A DNA stretch of 64,000 bases from Paraburkholderia susongensis (GTDB lineage: Bacteria; Pseudomonadota; Gammaproteobacteria; Burkholderiales; Burkholderiaceae): assembly GCF_900177725.1 (NCBI RefSeq), contig NZ_FXAT01000001.1:434001-498000 (forward strand), in the 5' to 3' direction. Of this stretch, positions 57,353-64,000 are shown piece by piece; position 1 is the stretch's first letter, and each line of letters begins with the position of its first letter. A model generated the notes under the pieces. That model was not told the origin of the DNA and searched no databases. It saw only the letters and a list, made by a program, of their open reading frames with translations. A program made the translations under genes and the position numbers.

Positions 57353-57993
57353 ACAGCCCAGTCACCACACAGGAAACTGTCTTTGTCGTCGACGACGACG
57401 AGGCCGTGCGAGATTCGCTGCGCTGGCTGCTGGAGGCGAACGGCTACCGCGTGCAATGCTTCTCGAGCGCCGAGCAGTTCATCGACGCATGGCAGCCGCA
57501 TCAGCATCCGGGCCAGATTGCCTGCCTGATCCTCGACGTGCGGATGTCCGGCATGAGCGGGCTCGAATTGCAGGAGCGCCTGATCGCCGACAACGCCTCG
57601 CTGCCGATCATCTTCGTGACGGGCCACGGCGACGTGCCGATGGCGGTATCGACGATGAAAAAAGGCGCGATGGACTTCATCGAAAAGCCGTTCGACGAAG
57701 CCGAACTGCGCAAGCTCGTCGAGCGCATGCTCGACAAGGCGCGCAGCGAAAGCAGCAGCGTGCAGCAGCAGCGCGCCGCGGCCGAGCGTCTCGGCAAGCT
57801 GACCGCGCGCGAGCATCAGGTGCTCGAGCGCATCATCGCGGGCCGCCTGAACAAGCAGATCGCCGACGACCTCGGCATCAGCATCAAGACGGTCGAAGCG
57901 CACCGCGCGAACATCATGGAAAAGCTGAACGTCAACACGGTCGCCGATCTGCTGCGACTCGCACTGTCGAACAAGCCACAAACCGCGCAGTAA
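57349..57993 (+). CDS. FixJ/NarL-type response regulator
   Basis: 214 aa. Receiver domain with acidic pocket DDD (15-17), phospho-acceptor Asp63 (LILDVRM), the Thr of FVTGHGD and the Lys of EKPFDE; then a LuxR-type HTH (LTAREHQVLERIIAG, KQIADDLGISIKTVEAHR). The MxxGAMDFIEKPF region and the TGHGD signature match FixJ/TtrR/StyR regulators. It is translationally coupled to the kinase by an ATGA overlap; the cognate target is likely nearby, with the aceE promoter as first candidate. Confidence 0.94.
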   Translation: MNSPVTTQETVFVVDDDEAVRDSLRWLLEANGYRVQCFSSAEQFIDAWQPHQHPGQIACLILDVRMSGMSGLELQERLIADNASLPIIFVTGHGDVPMAVSTMKKGAMDFIEKPFDEAELRKLVERMLDKARSESSSVQQQRAAAERLGKLTAREHQVLERIIAGRLNKQIADDLGISIKTVEAHRANIMEKLNVNTVADLLRLALSNKPQTAQ

Positions 57994-58032
57994 CAGCGGC
58001 GCGGTCGAAGCCACGCCGCAAAGGCGGTGCAT

Positions 58033-58056
58033 GCGGCCCTTCGCGTGAAGGGCCGC
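58033..58056 (+). terminator. Hairpin after the response regulator
   Basis: GCGGCCCTTC (58033-58042) pairs perfectly with GAAGGGCCGC (58047-58056) around GCGT, 40 bp after the stop. Without a T-run it is at best a weak or Rho-assisted terminator. Confidence 0.5.
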
Positions 58057-58267
58057 TAGATTGCCGGTCCGCCATGGCCGGGTTGTCGAAGAGTCCAGCC
58101 TGCTTTTCTGTCGGACATCTTCGGGCTGCCGCGCTGTTGCACGGCGGCCTTGTCTGCTCTCTCTTGTCCCTTACCTTCTCCCAGCTACCTCTTCTGCTGT
58201 CCCTTCGTCGTTCCCGTTCAACGCTAGTCGTGCATCGCGCGTGGCCTTCGCATTTGCGCAGCAAAAA

Positions 58268-58296
58268 TTGACAAGCGCTGCCGCGCCTCCTAACTT
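58268..58296 (+). promoter_or_regulatory. Candidate promoter for DUF3300-DUF2950
   Basis: TTGACA (58268-58273, perfect -35), 17-bp spacer, TAACTT (58291-58296, weak -10 keeping TA and final T). Transcription from here would give a leader of about 310 nt. Confidence 0.45.
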
Positions 58297-58324
58297 ATGT
58301 AAGGTTCCTAGAAGGAAATCGGCG

Positions 58325-58537
58325 ATGCAAGATCGATACGGGCATGACGTACGGTGCAATTCGCGCAGGACTTCGCCTCGCGACGCCGGCGGACGTCATC
58401 GTCCGAACACCGCGTACCCCAGTGTGGATCTTCGCATCGCGCCAGTTCGCTCACCCTCTGCCTATCGCCTTTTCGCCGGACTGCAAACCGTATCTCTGTC
58501 TGTTTCACCGCTTGTGCTTTCCCTGATTCCCGCGTGA
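58325..58537 (+). CDS. Possible short leader-encoded protein
   Basis: 70 codons from an ATG with GAAGGAAA 5-12 bp upstream, inside the DUF3300 leader. The product is basic (MQDRYGHDVRCNSRRTSPRD) with a hydrophobic end (VSLSVSPLVLSLIPA). No family recognised; composition is not convincing, and the ribosome site is the main support. The stop is 77 bp before the DUF3300 start. Confidence 0.2.
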   Translation: MQDRYGHDVRCNSRRTSPRDAGGRHRPNTAYPSVDLRIAPVRSPSAYRLFAGLQTVSLSVSPLVLSLIPA

Positions 58538-58614
58538 CGCGTCGACGCGGCGCATGCCGCGCATCGGTGCCTCGCGTGTCACCCCGCGTGTCGCCCAAAC
58601 GGGAGGAGGTCATC

Positions 58615-59907
58615 GTGAAACGATCCGGAGTGCATCACTCGCGAGTATTGCTGGTTTGCGCCGCGCTGACGGGAACACCCCTCGTTGCCGGTCTCGCAAC
58701 CCTCGGCGCGCTCGGCACACCGAGCGCCGCGCATGCGCAAACCCCGGCGAAAGTCTCGAACCAGCAGCTCGATTCGCTGACGGCGCCGATCGCGCTCTAT
58801 CCCGATGCGCTGCTCGCACAGGTGCTGATGGCCGCCACGTTCCCGCAGCAGGTGCAGGACGCGGCCGCGTGGTCGAAAGCGAATCCGAAGCTGCAGGGCG
58901 ACGACGCCGTCAAGGCGGTCGCCACGCAGCCTTGGGACCCGAGCGTGCAATCGCTCGTCGCGTTCCCGCAGGTGCTCGCGACGATGTCCGCGAAACCCGA
59001 CTGGGTCTCGCAACTCGGCAACGCGTTTCTCGCCCAGCCCAACGACGTGATGGACTCGGTGCAGCGTCTGCGCAAACAGGCGCAGTCGGCCGGCAATCTG
59101 AAGACGACCTCGCAGCAGAAGGTCGTCGTCGAGCAGAGCACGATCCAGATCGTGCCGGCCAATCCGCAGGTCGTGTACGTGCCGGCCTACAACCCGACGG
59201 TCGTCTACGGCACGTGGCCGTATCCCGCCTATCCGCCGGTCTACGTGCCGCCGCCCCCGGGCTACGCGGTCGCGAGCGGTCTCGCCGCGGGGCTTGCGTT
59301 CGGCGCCGGCGTCGCGGTCGCGGATTCGCTGTGGGGCGGCTTCAACTGGAATACGCACGACGTCAACATCAACGTCAACCGTTACAACAACATCAATACG
59401 AACCATCGGCTTGACGTGAACAGCAACACGACGAGCTGGAACCGCAACGCGAACGTCAACAATGCGAATCTCAACCGCAACGTGAACAACGCCAACCTCG
59501 GCGCGCAGCGCGATGCGTATCGCGGCCGCGACGACGCGCGCGCCCAGGCGCAGCAGACGCTGCAGAATCGCACCGGCCAGAAACTCGGCGGCAGCGCGAG
59601 CGAGCGGGTGCAAGGGATTCACCAGGGTGGCGTCGCGAATCCGAATCTGCAGAATCGCGCACAGAACCTCAATCGCGACAACGCGCTGCGCGGTGCCGGA
59701 GACGGCAACGCCGCGCGTCAGGACATCCAGCGCGGCGAAACGAGCCGCGCGTCGCTCGCGGGCGGCCAGCATGCGGGCGGCGGGCTCGGTGCGAATGGCG
59801 GCGGCATCCAGCGTGGTGGCGGGTTAGGCGAAGGCGGCGGCATGGGCGGCGGCAGACTCGGCGGCGGCGGTGGCGGCGAGCGCCATCTCGGCGGCCGTCG
59901 CCGTTGA
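58615..59907 (+). CDS. DUF3300 domain secreted protein with Asn- and Gly-rich tail
   Basis: 430 aa from the GTG at 58615, fixed by GGGAGGAGG just upstream. A signal peptide ends near AAHAQ (about 41). The DUF3300 domain (about 48-210) starts LDSLTAPIALYPDALLAQVLMA and includes the helical AAAWSKANP repeats; a Tyr/Pro-rich segment (WPYPAYPPVYVPPPPGY) and a hydrophobic glycine run (about 220-243) lead into an Asn-rich stretch (with a 27-bp imperfect duplication near 59452-59505) and a Gly-rich C-terminus. Function is unknown. DUF2950 follows 29 bp downstream. Confidence 0.85.
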   Translation: MKRSGVHHSRVLLVCAALTGTPLVAGLATLGALGTPSAAHAQTPAKVSNQQLDSLTAPIALYPDALLAQVLMAATFPQQVQDAAAWSKANPKLQGDDAVKAVATQPWDPSVQSLVAFPQVLATMSAKPDWVSQLGNAFLAQPNDVMDSVQRLRKQAQSAGNLKTTSQQKVVVEQSTIQIVPANPQVVYVPAYNPTVVYGTWPYPAYPPVYVPPPPGYAVASGLAAGLAFGAGVAVADSLWGGFNWNTHDVNINVNRYNNINTNHRLDVNSNTTSWNRNANVNNANLNRNVNNANLGAQRDAYRGRDDARAQAQQTLQNRTGQKLGGSASERVQGIHQGGVANPNLQNRAQNLNRDNALRGAGDGNAARQDIQRGETSRASLAGGQHAGGGLGANGGGIQRGGGLGEGGGMGGGRLGGGGGGERHLGGRRR

Positions 59908-59936
59908 TCGCATCGAACGTTCAGAAGGAGTCTCTG

Positions 59937-60929
59937 ATGATGCGCTTACTCTCACAGGGCAAATCGCGCGGCTGCGCTCACGCGGTAGCCGTCACGCGTC
60001 GCTCCGCCGATCTCGCCGCTGGTGTTGGTCTTAGTAGCCTTAGTGGCCGCAGCGCCCTGCGCGCGCTGCTTGTCGTGCCGCTGCTGCTCGTTGCCGCCAC
60101 AGCGGCTCACGCGCAAGCCGTCTATCCGAGCGCGGACGCCGCCGCCAACGCGTTCGTCGACGCCCTCGCCAGCAACGACGAACCCGCGCTCCGGCATGTG
60201 CTCGGCAACGACTTTCATCGCTTCATTCCCACGAAGGACGTCGGCGAGGACGACATCTACCAGTTCCTCGGCGCGTGGTCGAAGGGTCATCAGATCGTCG
60301 AGGATCAGGCCACCGGCAGCGGGCGCACCACCGCGCATCTCGCGGTCGGGGACAGCGGCTGGACGCTGCCGATCCCGCTCGTGCGGGTCGCGCAGGGCTG
60401 GCGCTTCGATCCGCCGGCGGCGCAGGGCGAAATGCTGACGCGGCGCATCGGCCGCAATGAACGCGCGGCGATCCTGACCTCGCTCGCCTACGTCGATGCG
60501 CAGAACGACTACCACAACCTGACCCAGCACTACGCGCAGCGCTTCATCAGCACGCCGGGCACGCACGATGGGCTGTACTGGCCGACCGCGCCCGGCGAAG
60601 CGGAAAGCCCGCTCGGGCCGCTCGCCGCGACGATGCCCGCACACACGCGGCCGCAGGAGGCCTATCACGGCTACCACTACCGGATCCTGACCGCGCAGGG
60701 GCCGCATGCGCGCGGCGGTGCGCAGAACTACGTCGAGAACGGCGTGATGAGCCGCGGTTTCGCGCTGGTCGCCTCGCCAGCCGACTATGGCAAGACCGGC
60801 GTGATGAGCTTCATCGTCAATCAGGACGGACAGGTGTACGAGAAGAATCTCGGGCCGCAGAGCGCGCGCGCGGCCGCCGCGCTCAGATCGTTCGATCCGG
60901 ACGATAGCTGGAAGGCGACGCAGCCGTAG
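59937..60929 (+). CDS. DUF2950 family secreted protein
   Basis: 330 aa from the first of two adjacent ATGs, with AAGGAG at 59925-59930. A long signal region (about 1-60, ending AATAAHAQAVYPS) precedes the DUF2950 domain: an N-terminal NTF2-like part (FVDALASNDEPALRHVLGND), then NDYHNLTQHYAQRF, the YHGYHYRILTAQGPHA core and GFALVASPADYG with a C-terminal FIVNQDGQVYEKNLG. The pair DUF3300-DUF2950 recurs in many proteobacteria, pointing to a joint periplasmic or outer-membrane role that is not known. Confidence 0.87.
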   Translation: MMRLLSQGKSRGCAHAVAVTRRSADLAAGVGLSSLSGRSALRALLVVPLLLVAATAAHAQAVYPSADAAANAFVDALASNDEPALRHVLGNDFHRFIPTKDVGEDDIYQFLGAWSKGHQIVEDQATGSGRTTAHLAVGDSGWTLPIPLVRVAQGWRFDPPAAQGEMLTRRIGRNERAAILTSLAYVDAQNDYHNLTQHYAQRFISTPGTHDGLYWPTAPGEAESPLGPLAATMPAHTRPQEAYHGYHYRILTAQGPHARGGAQNYVENGVMSRGFALVASPADYGKTGVMSFIVNQDGQVYEKNLGPQSARAAAALRSFDPDDSWKATQP

Positions 60930-60980
60930 CGGGGTCGTTGGGGTGAGGGAATCCACTGCCGGGGCATGCCCCCGCGCCGG

Positions 60981-60986
60981 TATAAT
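60981..60986 (+). promoter_or_regulatory. Candidate -10 element of folD
   Basis: TATAAT lies just after a GGGGCATGCCCC palindrome (60961-60972). A convincing -35 is missing. Transcription would give a leader of about 160 nt before the folD ATG. Confidence 0.4.
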
Positions 60987-61153
60987 GTTGGACTTCGCAG
61001 CAGCGCCTCGCCCGCAGTGGCCGCGTGCTTTTCAGGACCCAGCAGGTTCCCGCCGAAAAGCGCCATCGCGTGTCACGTGCCCGCGCACCCGCTTCGCCCC
61101 GCTTGCGAAGCCGGCTGTCTCGACGCCATTCCCGACTCAACTCTCGACCGACC

Positions 61154-62014
61154 ATGACTGCCAAACTGATCGACGGCCTCGCCCTCTCCAAGACCCTGCG
61201 CGCCGACGTCGCCGCGCGCGCCGCCGCCCTCACCGCCCGCGGCCATCAGCCGGGACTCGCCGTGATTCTGGTCGGCGACAATCCGGCAAGCGAGGTCTAC
61301 GTGCGCAACAAGATCAAGGCGTGCCACGATAACGGCCTCGGTTCGTCGTTCGACCGCTATCCGGCCGACCTGCCCGAAGCCGACCTGCTCGCGCGCATCG
61401 ACGAGCTGAACCGCGATCCGCATATCCACGGCATTCTGGTGCAACTGCCGCTGCCGAAGCACATCGACAGCCACAAGGTGATCGAGGCGATCGCGCCGGA
61501 GAAAGACGTCGACGGCTTTCACGTCGCCAATGCTGGCGCGCTGATGACCGGCCAGCCGCTGTTCCGTCCGTGCACGCCGTATGGCGTGATGAAAATGTTC
61601 GAGGCTTATGGCATCGATCTGAAGGGCGCGAATGCGGTGGTGATCGGCCGCTCGAACATCGTCGGCAAGCCGATGGCGCTGCTGCTGCTCGAAGCGGGCG
61701 CCACCGTCACGATCTGCCACAGCAAGACGCGCGATCTCGCCGCGCACACGCGCAACGCCGACGTCGTGGTCGCCGCAACCGGCCTGCGCAACATCCTGAC
61801 CGCCGACATGGTAAAGCCGGGCGCCACCGTGATCGACGTCGGCATGAATCGCGACGATGCCGGCAAGCTCTGCGGCGACGTCGACTTCGCGGGTGTCAAG
61901 GAAGTGGCCGGCTATATCACGCCGGTGCCGGGCGGCGTCGGTCCGATGACGATCACGATGCTGCTCGTCAACACGATCGAAGCGGCCGAACGCGAGGCGA
62001 ACGCAAAGGCGTAA
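61154..62014 (+). CDS. folD: Bifunctional methylenetetrahydrofolate dehydrogenase/cyclohydrolase
   Basis: 286 aa from the ATG at 61154; the frame is open 43 codons further upstream but that stretch is not conserved-looking. FolD interconverts 5,10-methylene-, methenyl- and 10-formyl-THF with NADP. Catalytic Tyr49 and Lys53 lie in [27 protein letters not shown] and the C-terminal PGGVGPMT motif are intact. No strong Shine-Dalgarno precedes the ATG. Confidence 0.97.
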   Translation: MTAKLIDGLALSKTLRADVAARAAALTARGHQPGLAVILVGDNPASEVYVRNKIKACHDNGLGSSFDRYPADLPEADLLARIDELNRDPHIHGILVQLPLPKHIDSHKVIEAIAPEKDVDGFHVANAGALMTGQPLFRPCTPYGVMKMFEAYGIDLKGANAVVIGRSNIVGKPMALLLLEAGATVTICHSKTRDLAAHTRNADVVVAATGLRNILTADMVKPGATVIDVGMNRDDAGKLCGDVDFAGVKEVAGYITPVPGGVGPMTITMLLVNTIEAAEREANAKA

Positions 62015-62169
62015 TGGCGGTGAAGTCACAATGGCGGGGTGAAGTCGCAGCGCAGTAAGCTGCAAGCGGCGGGGTCTGGGCGCGAAGCTGGGGCCTCGCG
62101 CTCGTACCCGTACCCGCACCCGCCGCTCATCACGCGCTTATAGCCTTCCCGTCACCCTCTTCGGCTCGA

Positions 62170-63285
62170 TCACCGCGCCGCCTGATCCCCTGCCGCCATC
62201 CCCGTCGCGAGCGCTGCGCGTTGCGGCGCGAGGCGCGTGCGGCACCACCTCAGCACCGGCCGCTCCACGTAGTGCCACGACAGCGCCGCGCACACGAGAA
62301 TCAGCGGCCCGCCCACCACGAGCGACATCACGTGGCTCAACTGCGGTGCAATGCTCGCGATGCATTGCTGCACCATGAAGCCATACAGATAGATGCCGTA
62401 CGAATAGTCGTGACGCGGCACGAAACGCCGCAGCAGCGGCGTCGTCCCCATCCACAGCACGCCGTACACGAACGCCAGATAAAACAGCCACTGCGCGCCG
62501 GCCGTATCGCGAAACACGAGAAACACCATCGCGAGCGCAAGCGCAATCAGCCCGTTGATATCGATCCGTTCGCGCCAGCCGTACAGCGCCATCCCGAGCA
62601 TGAAAAACGGCTCAGGGAAGAACGAATAGCCGCCGGGCGTATCGGCGAAATGGCGCACGCCGATCTGCAAATGCGGGAAATGCACGCGCAGCGCGAACGC
62701 GAGAAAGCCGAGCGCCGCCGCGACGAGCGCGCCGCGCGGGCTCGACAGCAGCCCGAGCATGCCGGTCACGACGACGATCAGATAGCAGCGCACCTCGAGC
62801 GGCAGTGTCCAGAGCGGCGCGCAGACATCGACGGGAAAACGGTTGTGTTCGAACACGCCGGGCAGCGCCCAGCCCGACTTGAGCACGATGGTCGAGAAGT
62901 TGTCGAGATTGGCCCACGTCATGCCCGCGGTGAAATACTCGCGCAGCGGCAGCGTCGTGAAGAGCGGCCCGATGATGAACACCGTCACCACCGAACCGAT
63001 CGCCACCGCCGGCCACAGCCGCGCAATGCGCAACGCGACGAAACGCGGCACCGAGCGTTGCCGGTCATAGCTCGCGGTCACGAGAATGCCGCTCAGCAGG
63101 AAAAACGCGTAGACGCCGAGTGCGCCGAAACCGTCGAAGCCGAGCGTGTTCTGGACCCAGTCCGTGGTGCCGTCCGGCGCCTGCAGCAGATACGAGTGAC
63201 CATAGACGACGGCAACGGCGGCCAGCAGTCGCACGAGGTCGAAGTTGTTGCCGTTGCGCGATAGGGCATGCGAAAGCGGATTCAT
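62170..63285 (-). CDS. Acyltransferase 3 (OafA/YrhL-type) membrane protein
   Basis: 371 aa with about ten membrane helices. The N-terminus NNFDLVRLLAAVAVVYGHS carries the catalytic-type His of the family (R/D...H pattern), followed by FFLLSGILVTASY and RIARLWPA. Such proteins O-acetylate LPS O-antigen, exopolysaccharide or other glycans at the inner membrane. No glycan gene cluster surrounds it. It lies in opposite orientation between folD and the oligopeptidase gene. Confidence 0.9.
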   Translation of the reverse strand: MNPLSHALSRNGNNFDLVRLLAAVAVVYGHSYLLQAPDGTTDWVQNTLGFDGFGALGVYAFFLLSGILVTASYDRQRSVPRFVALRIARLWPAVAIGSVVTVFIIGPLFTTLPLREYFTAGMTWANLDNFSTIVLKSGWALPGVFEHNRFPVDVCAPLWTLPLEVRCYLIVVVTGMLGLLSSPRGALVAAALGFLAFALRVHFPHLQIGVRHFADTPGGYSFFPEPFFMLGMALYGWRERIDINGLIALALAMVFLVFRDTAGAQWLFYLAFVYGVLWMGTTPLLRRFVPRHDYSYGIYLYGFMVQQCIASIAPQLSHVMSLVVGGPLILVCAALSWHYVERPVLRWCRTRLAPQRAALATGMAAGDQAAR

Positions 63286-63610
63286 CGGGGCCTCTTACGG
63301 AAAACGCCACCGGCCGGCAGCCGTGAGACGGCAAGCAGGCGACGAGTGTCAGATTGCGGCATGGCAGCAATCCGTACCGTTCGCTGTCGCACAGAAGCGC
63401 CGTCGTCATGCCCCACCCGCTCCGCGCCGCGCAGGAAGCCCCGACATCTGATAATTTGTCTGCCGATGGATTGGAATCGGCGCGCCGCGCCCCAATAATG
63501 TCCTTATCCGGTGCCGCCCAAGCCGTGCGCCGCGCGTTCCACGCAACACCGCCACACGAACGCGCGCGCCGCCGCACCGCCCCGTTCACCCGCGTCAGAC
63601 AGGAAGCCCT
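63286..63610. other. Divergent spacer acyltransferase / oligopeptidase
   Basis: 325 bp without a gene; AT-rich words GATAAT (63449-63454 region) and CAATAATG (about 63492-63499) may belong to a promoter of the oligopeptidase gene, but no -35 stands out. Confidence 0.45.
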
Positions 63611-64000
63611 ATGTCCATTACCGCCACGCCCCAAGACAATCCGCTTCTCGATTTTTCCGATCTGCCGCGCTTTGGCGAAATCCGCCCCGAACACGTGACG
63701 CCCGCGCTCGACGTGCTGCTCGCCAACGCAGCCGCCGCTGTCGAGCGCGCTGCGCTGCCCATCACGCCTGCTTCGTGGGCCGACGTGGTCGAACCGGTCG
63801 AGCGCGCGACCGAACCGCTGTCGCGCGCGTGGAGCGTGATCGGCCATCTGAACGCCGTCGCCGACACGCCGGAATTGCGCGCCGTCTATGGCGAAAACCT
63901 GCCGCGCGTGACCGAGTTCTGGTCGAGCGTCGGCCAGAATCTCGCGCTCTACGAGAAATACAAGGCGCTCAACGCAAGCGACGAATTCTCGGGCCTGACC
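63611..64000 (+). CDS. prlC: M3 family oligopeptidase A, N-terminal part (3' truncated by window edge)
   Basis: The first 130 codons are present; the frame is open to the window end. The start has AGGAAG nearby. The opening NPLLDFSDLPRFGEIRPEHVTPAL and the following helices (WADVVEPVERATEPLSRAW, GHLNAVADTPELRAVY) match oligopeptidase A/PrlC, a zinc metallopeptidase that degrades signal peptides and short peptides in the cytoplasm. The HExxH site is beyond the window. Confidence 0.92.
   Translation, partial: MSITATPQDNPLLDFSDLPRFGEIRPEHVTPALDVLLANAAAAVERAALPITPASWADVVEPVERATEPLSRAWSVIGHLNAVADTPELRAVYGENLPRVTEFWSSVGQNLALYEKYKALNASDEFSGLT

Larger units (their letters stand above)
57994..58614. 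other. 621-bp region before the DUF3300 gene
   Basis: After the regulator stop there is a 10-bp hairpin, then a pyrimidine-rich stretch (58085-58215), a promoter-like pair (58268-58296) and a long leader with a possible 70-codon frame. No conserved gene is recognised. Confidence 0.55.

Noticed and set aside
61025..61153. N-terminal extension of FolD by 43 residues
   Set aside because: The extension is Arg-rich and unlike the family; the ATG at 61154 gives the standard start.

Overview
The window is high-GC chromosomal DNA from a betaproteobacterium of the Burkholderiaceae, most likely Paraburkholderia. This rests on protein character and gene order: bamC-dapA, pyrG-kdsA-eno-ftsB, rpfE-like-recJ-prfB-lysS, a full isc operon preceded by a low-molecular-weight tyrosine phosphatase, and aceE-aceF-lpdA beside a phasin gene. 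Nearly all of it is densely packed housekeeping sequence. I saw no insertion sequence, prophage, integrase, CRISPR array, rRNA or tRNA.

Layout. 1-8.8 kb: tail of a BI-1 family membrane protein, then a leftward run of a metallo-hydrolase, bamC, dapA, a methyltransferase, trpS, an M50 protease, yciO, a PHP phosphatase and an alpha/beta hydrolase. 8.8-12.3 kb: a DUF455 ferritin-like protein, gamma carbonic anhydrase, hslO and a lipoprotein. 12.3-23.6 kb (leftward): pyrG-kdsA-eno-ftsB, a hydrolase, comEC, tatD, lolD-lolC. 24-31.2 kb (rightward): rpfE-like, recJ, prfB with a programmed +1 frameshift, lysS and a glycine-zipper envelope protein. 31.4-38.4 kb (leftward): iscR-iscS-iscU-iscA-hscB-hscA-fdx-iscX plus the phosphatase. 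38.6-41.6 kb: small envelope proteins and a divergent MerR regulator/old-yellow-enzyme pair. 41.7-45 kb: lutA-lutB without lutC, divergent from an IclR regulator. 45-54.6 kb: a PBP7-type endopeptidase, phasin, and lpdA-aceF-aceE. 54.8-58 kb: a FixL/FixJ-like two-component system divergent from aceE. 58.6 kb to the end: a DUF3300-DUF2950 secreted pair, folD, an acyltransferase and the start of an M3 oligopeptidase gene.

Regulation that can be read directly includes two tandem IscR type-1 boxes over the iscR promoter, a textbook MerR promoter with a 19-bp spacer and internal dyad, the RF2 autoregulatory frameshift, a near-consensus phasin promoter, a dyad upstream of aceE, and several clear intrinsic terminators.

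The least expected pattern is a set of eleven short tandem arrays (units of 11-15 bp, 3-5 copies, each array with its own unit sequence) lying almost only in intergenic spacers, often just 3' of stop codons and especially within the isc operon. I know of no name for this pattern. Functional links in the window are acetyl-CoA production (PDH) next to PHB storage (phasin), Fe-S cluster assembly, lactate oxidation, nucleotide and cell-wall precursor synthesis, and outer-membrane lipoprotein export and assembly (LolCD, BamC).
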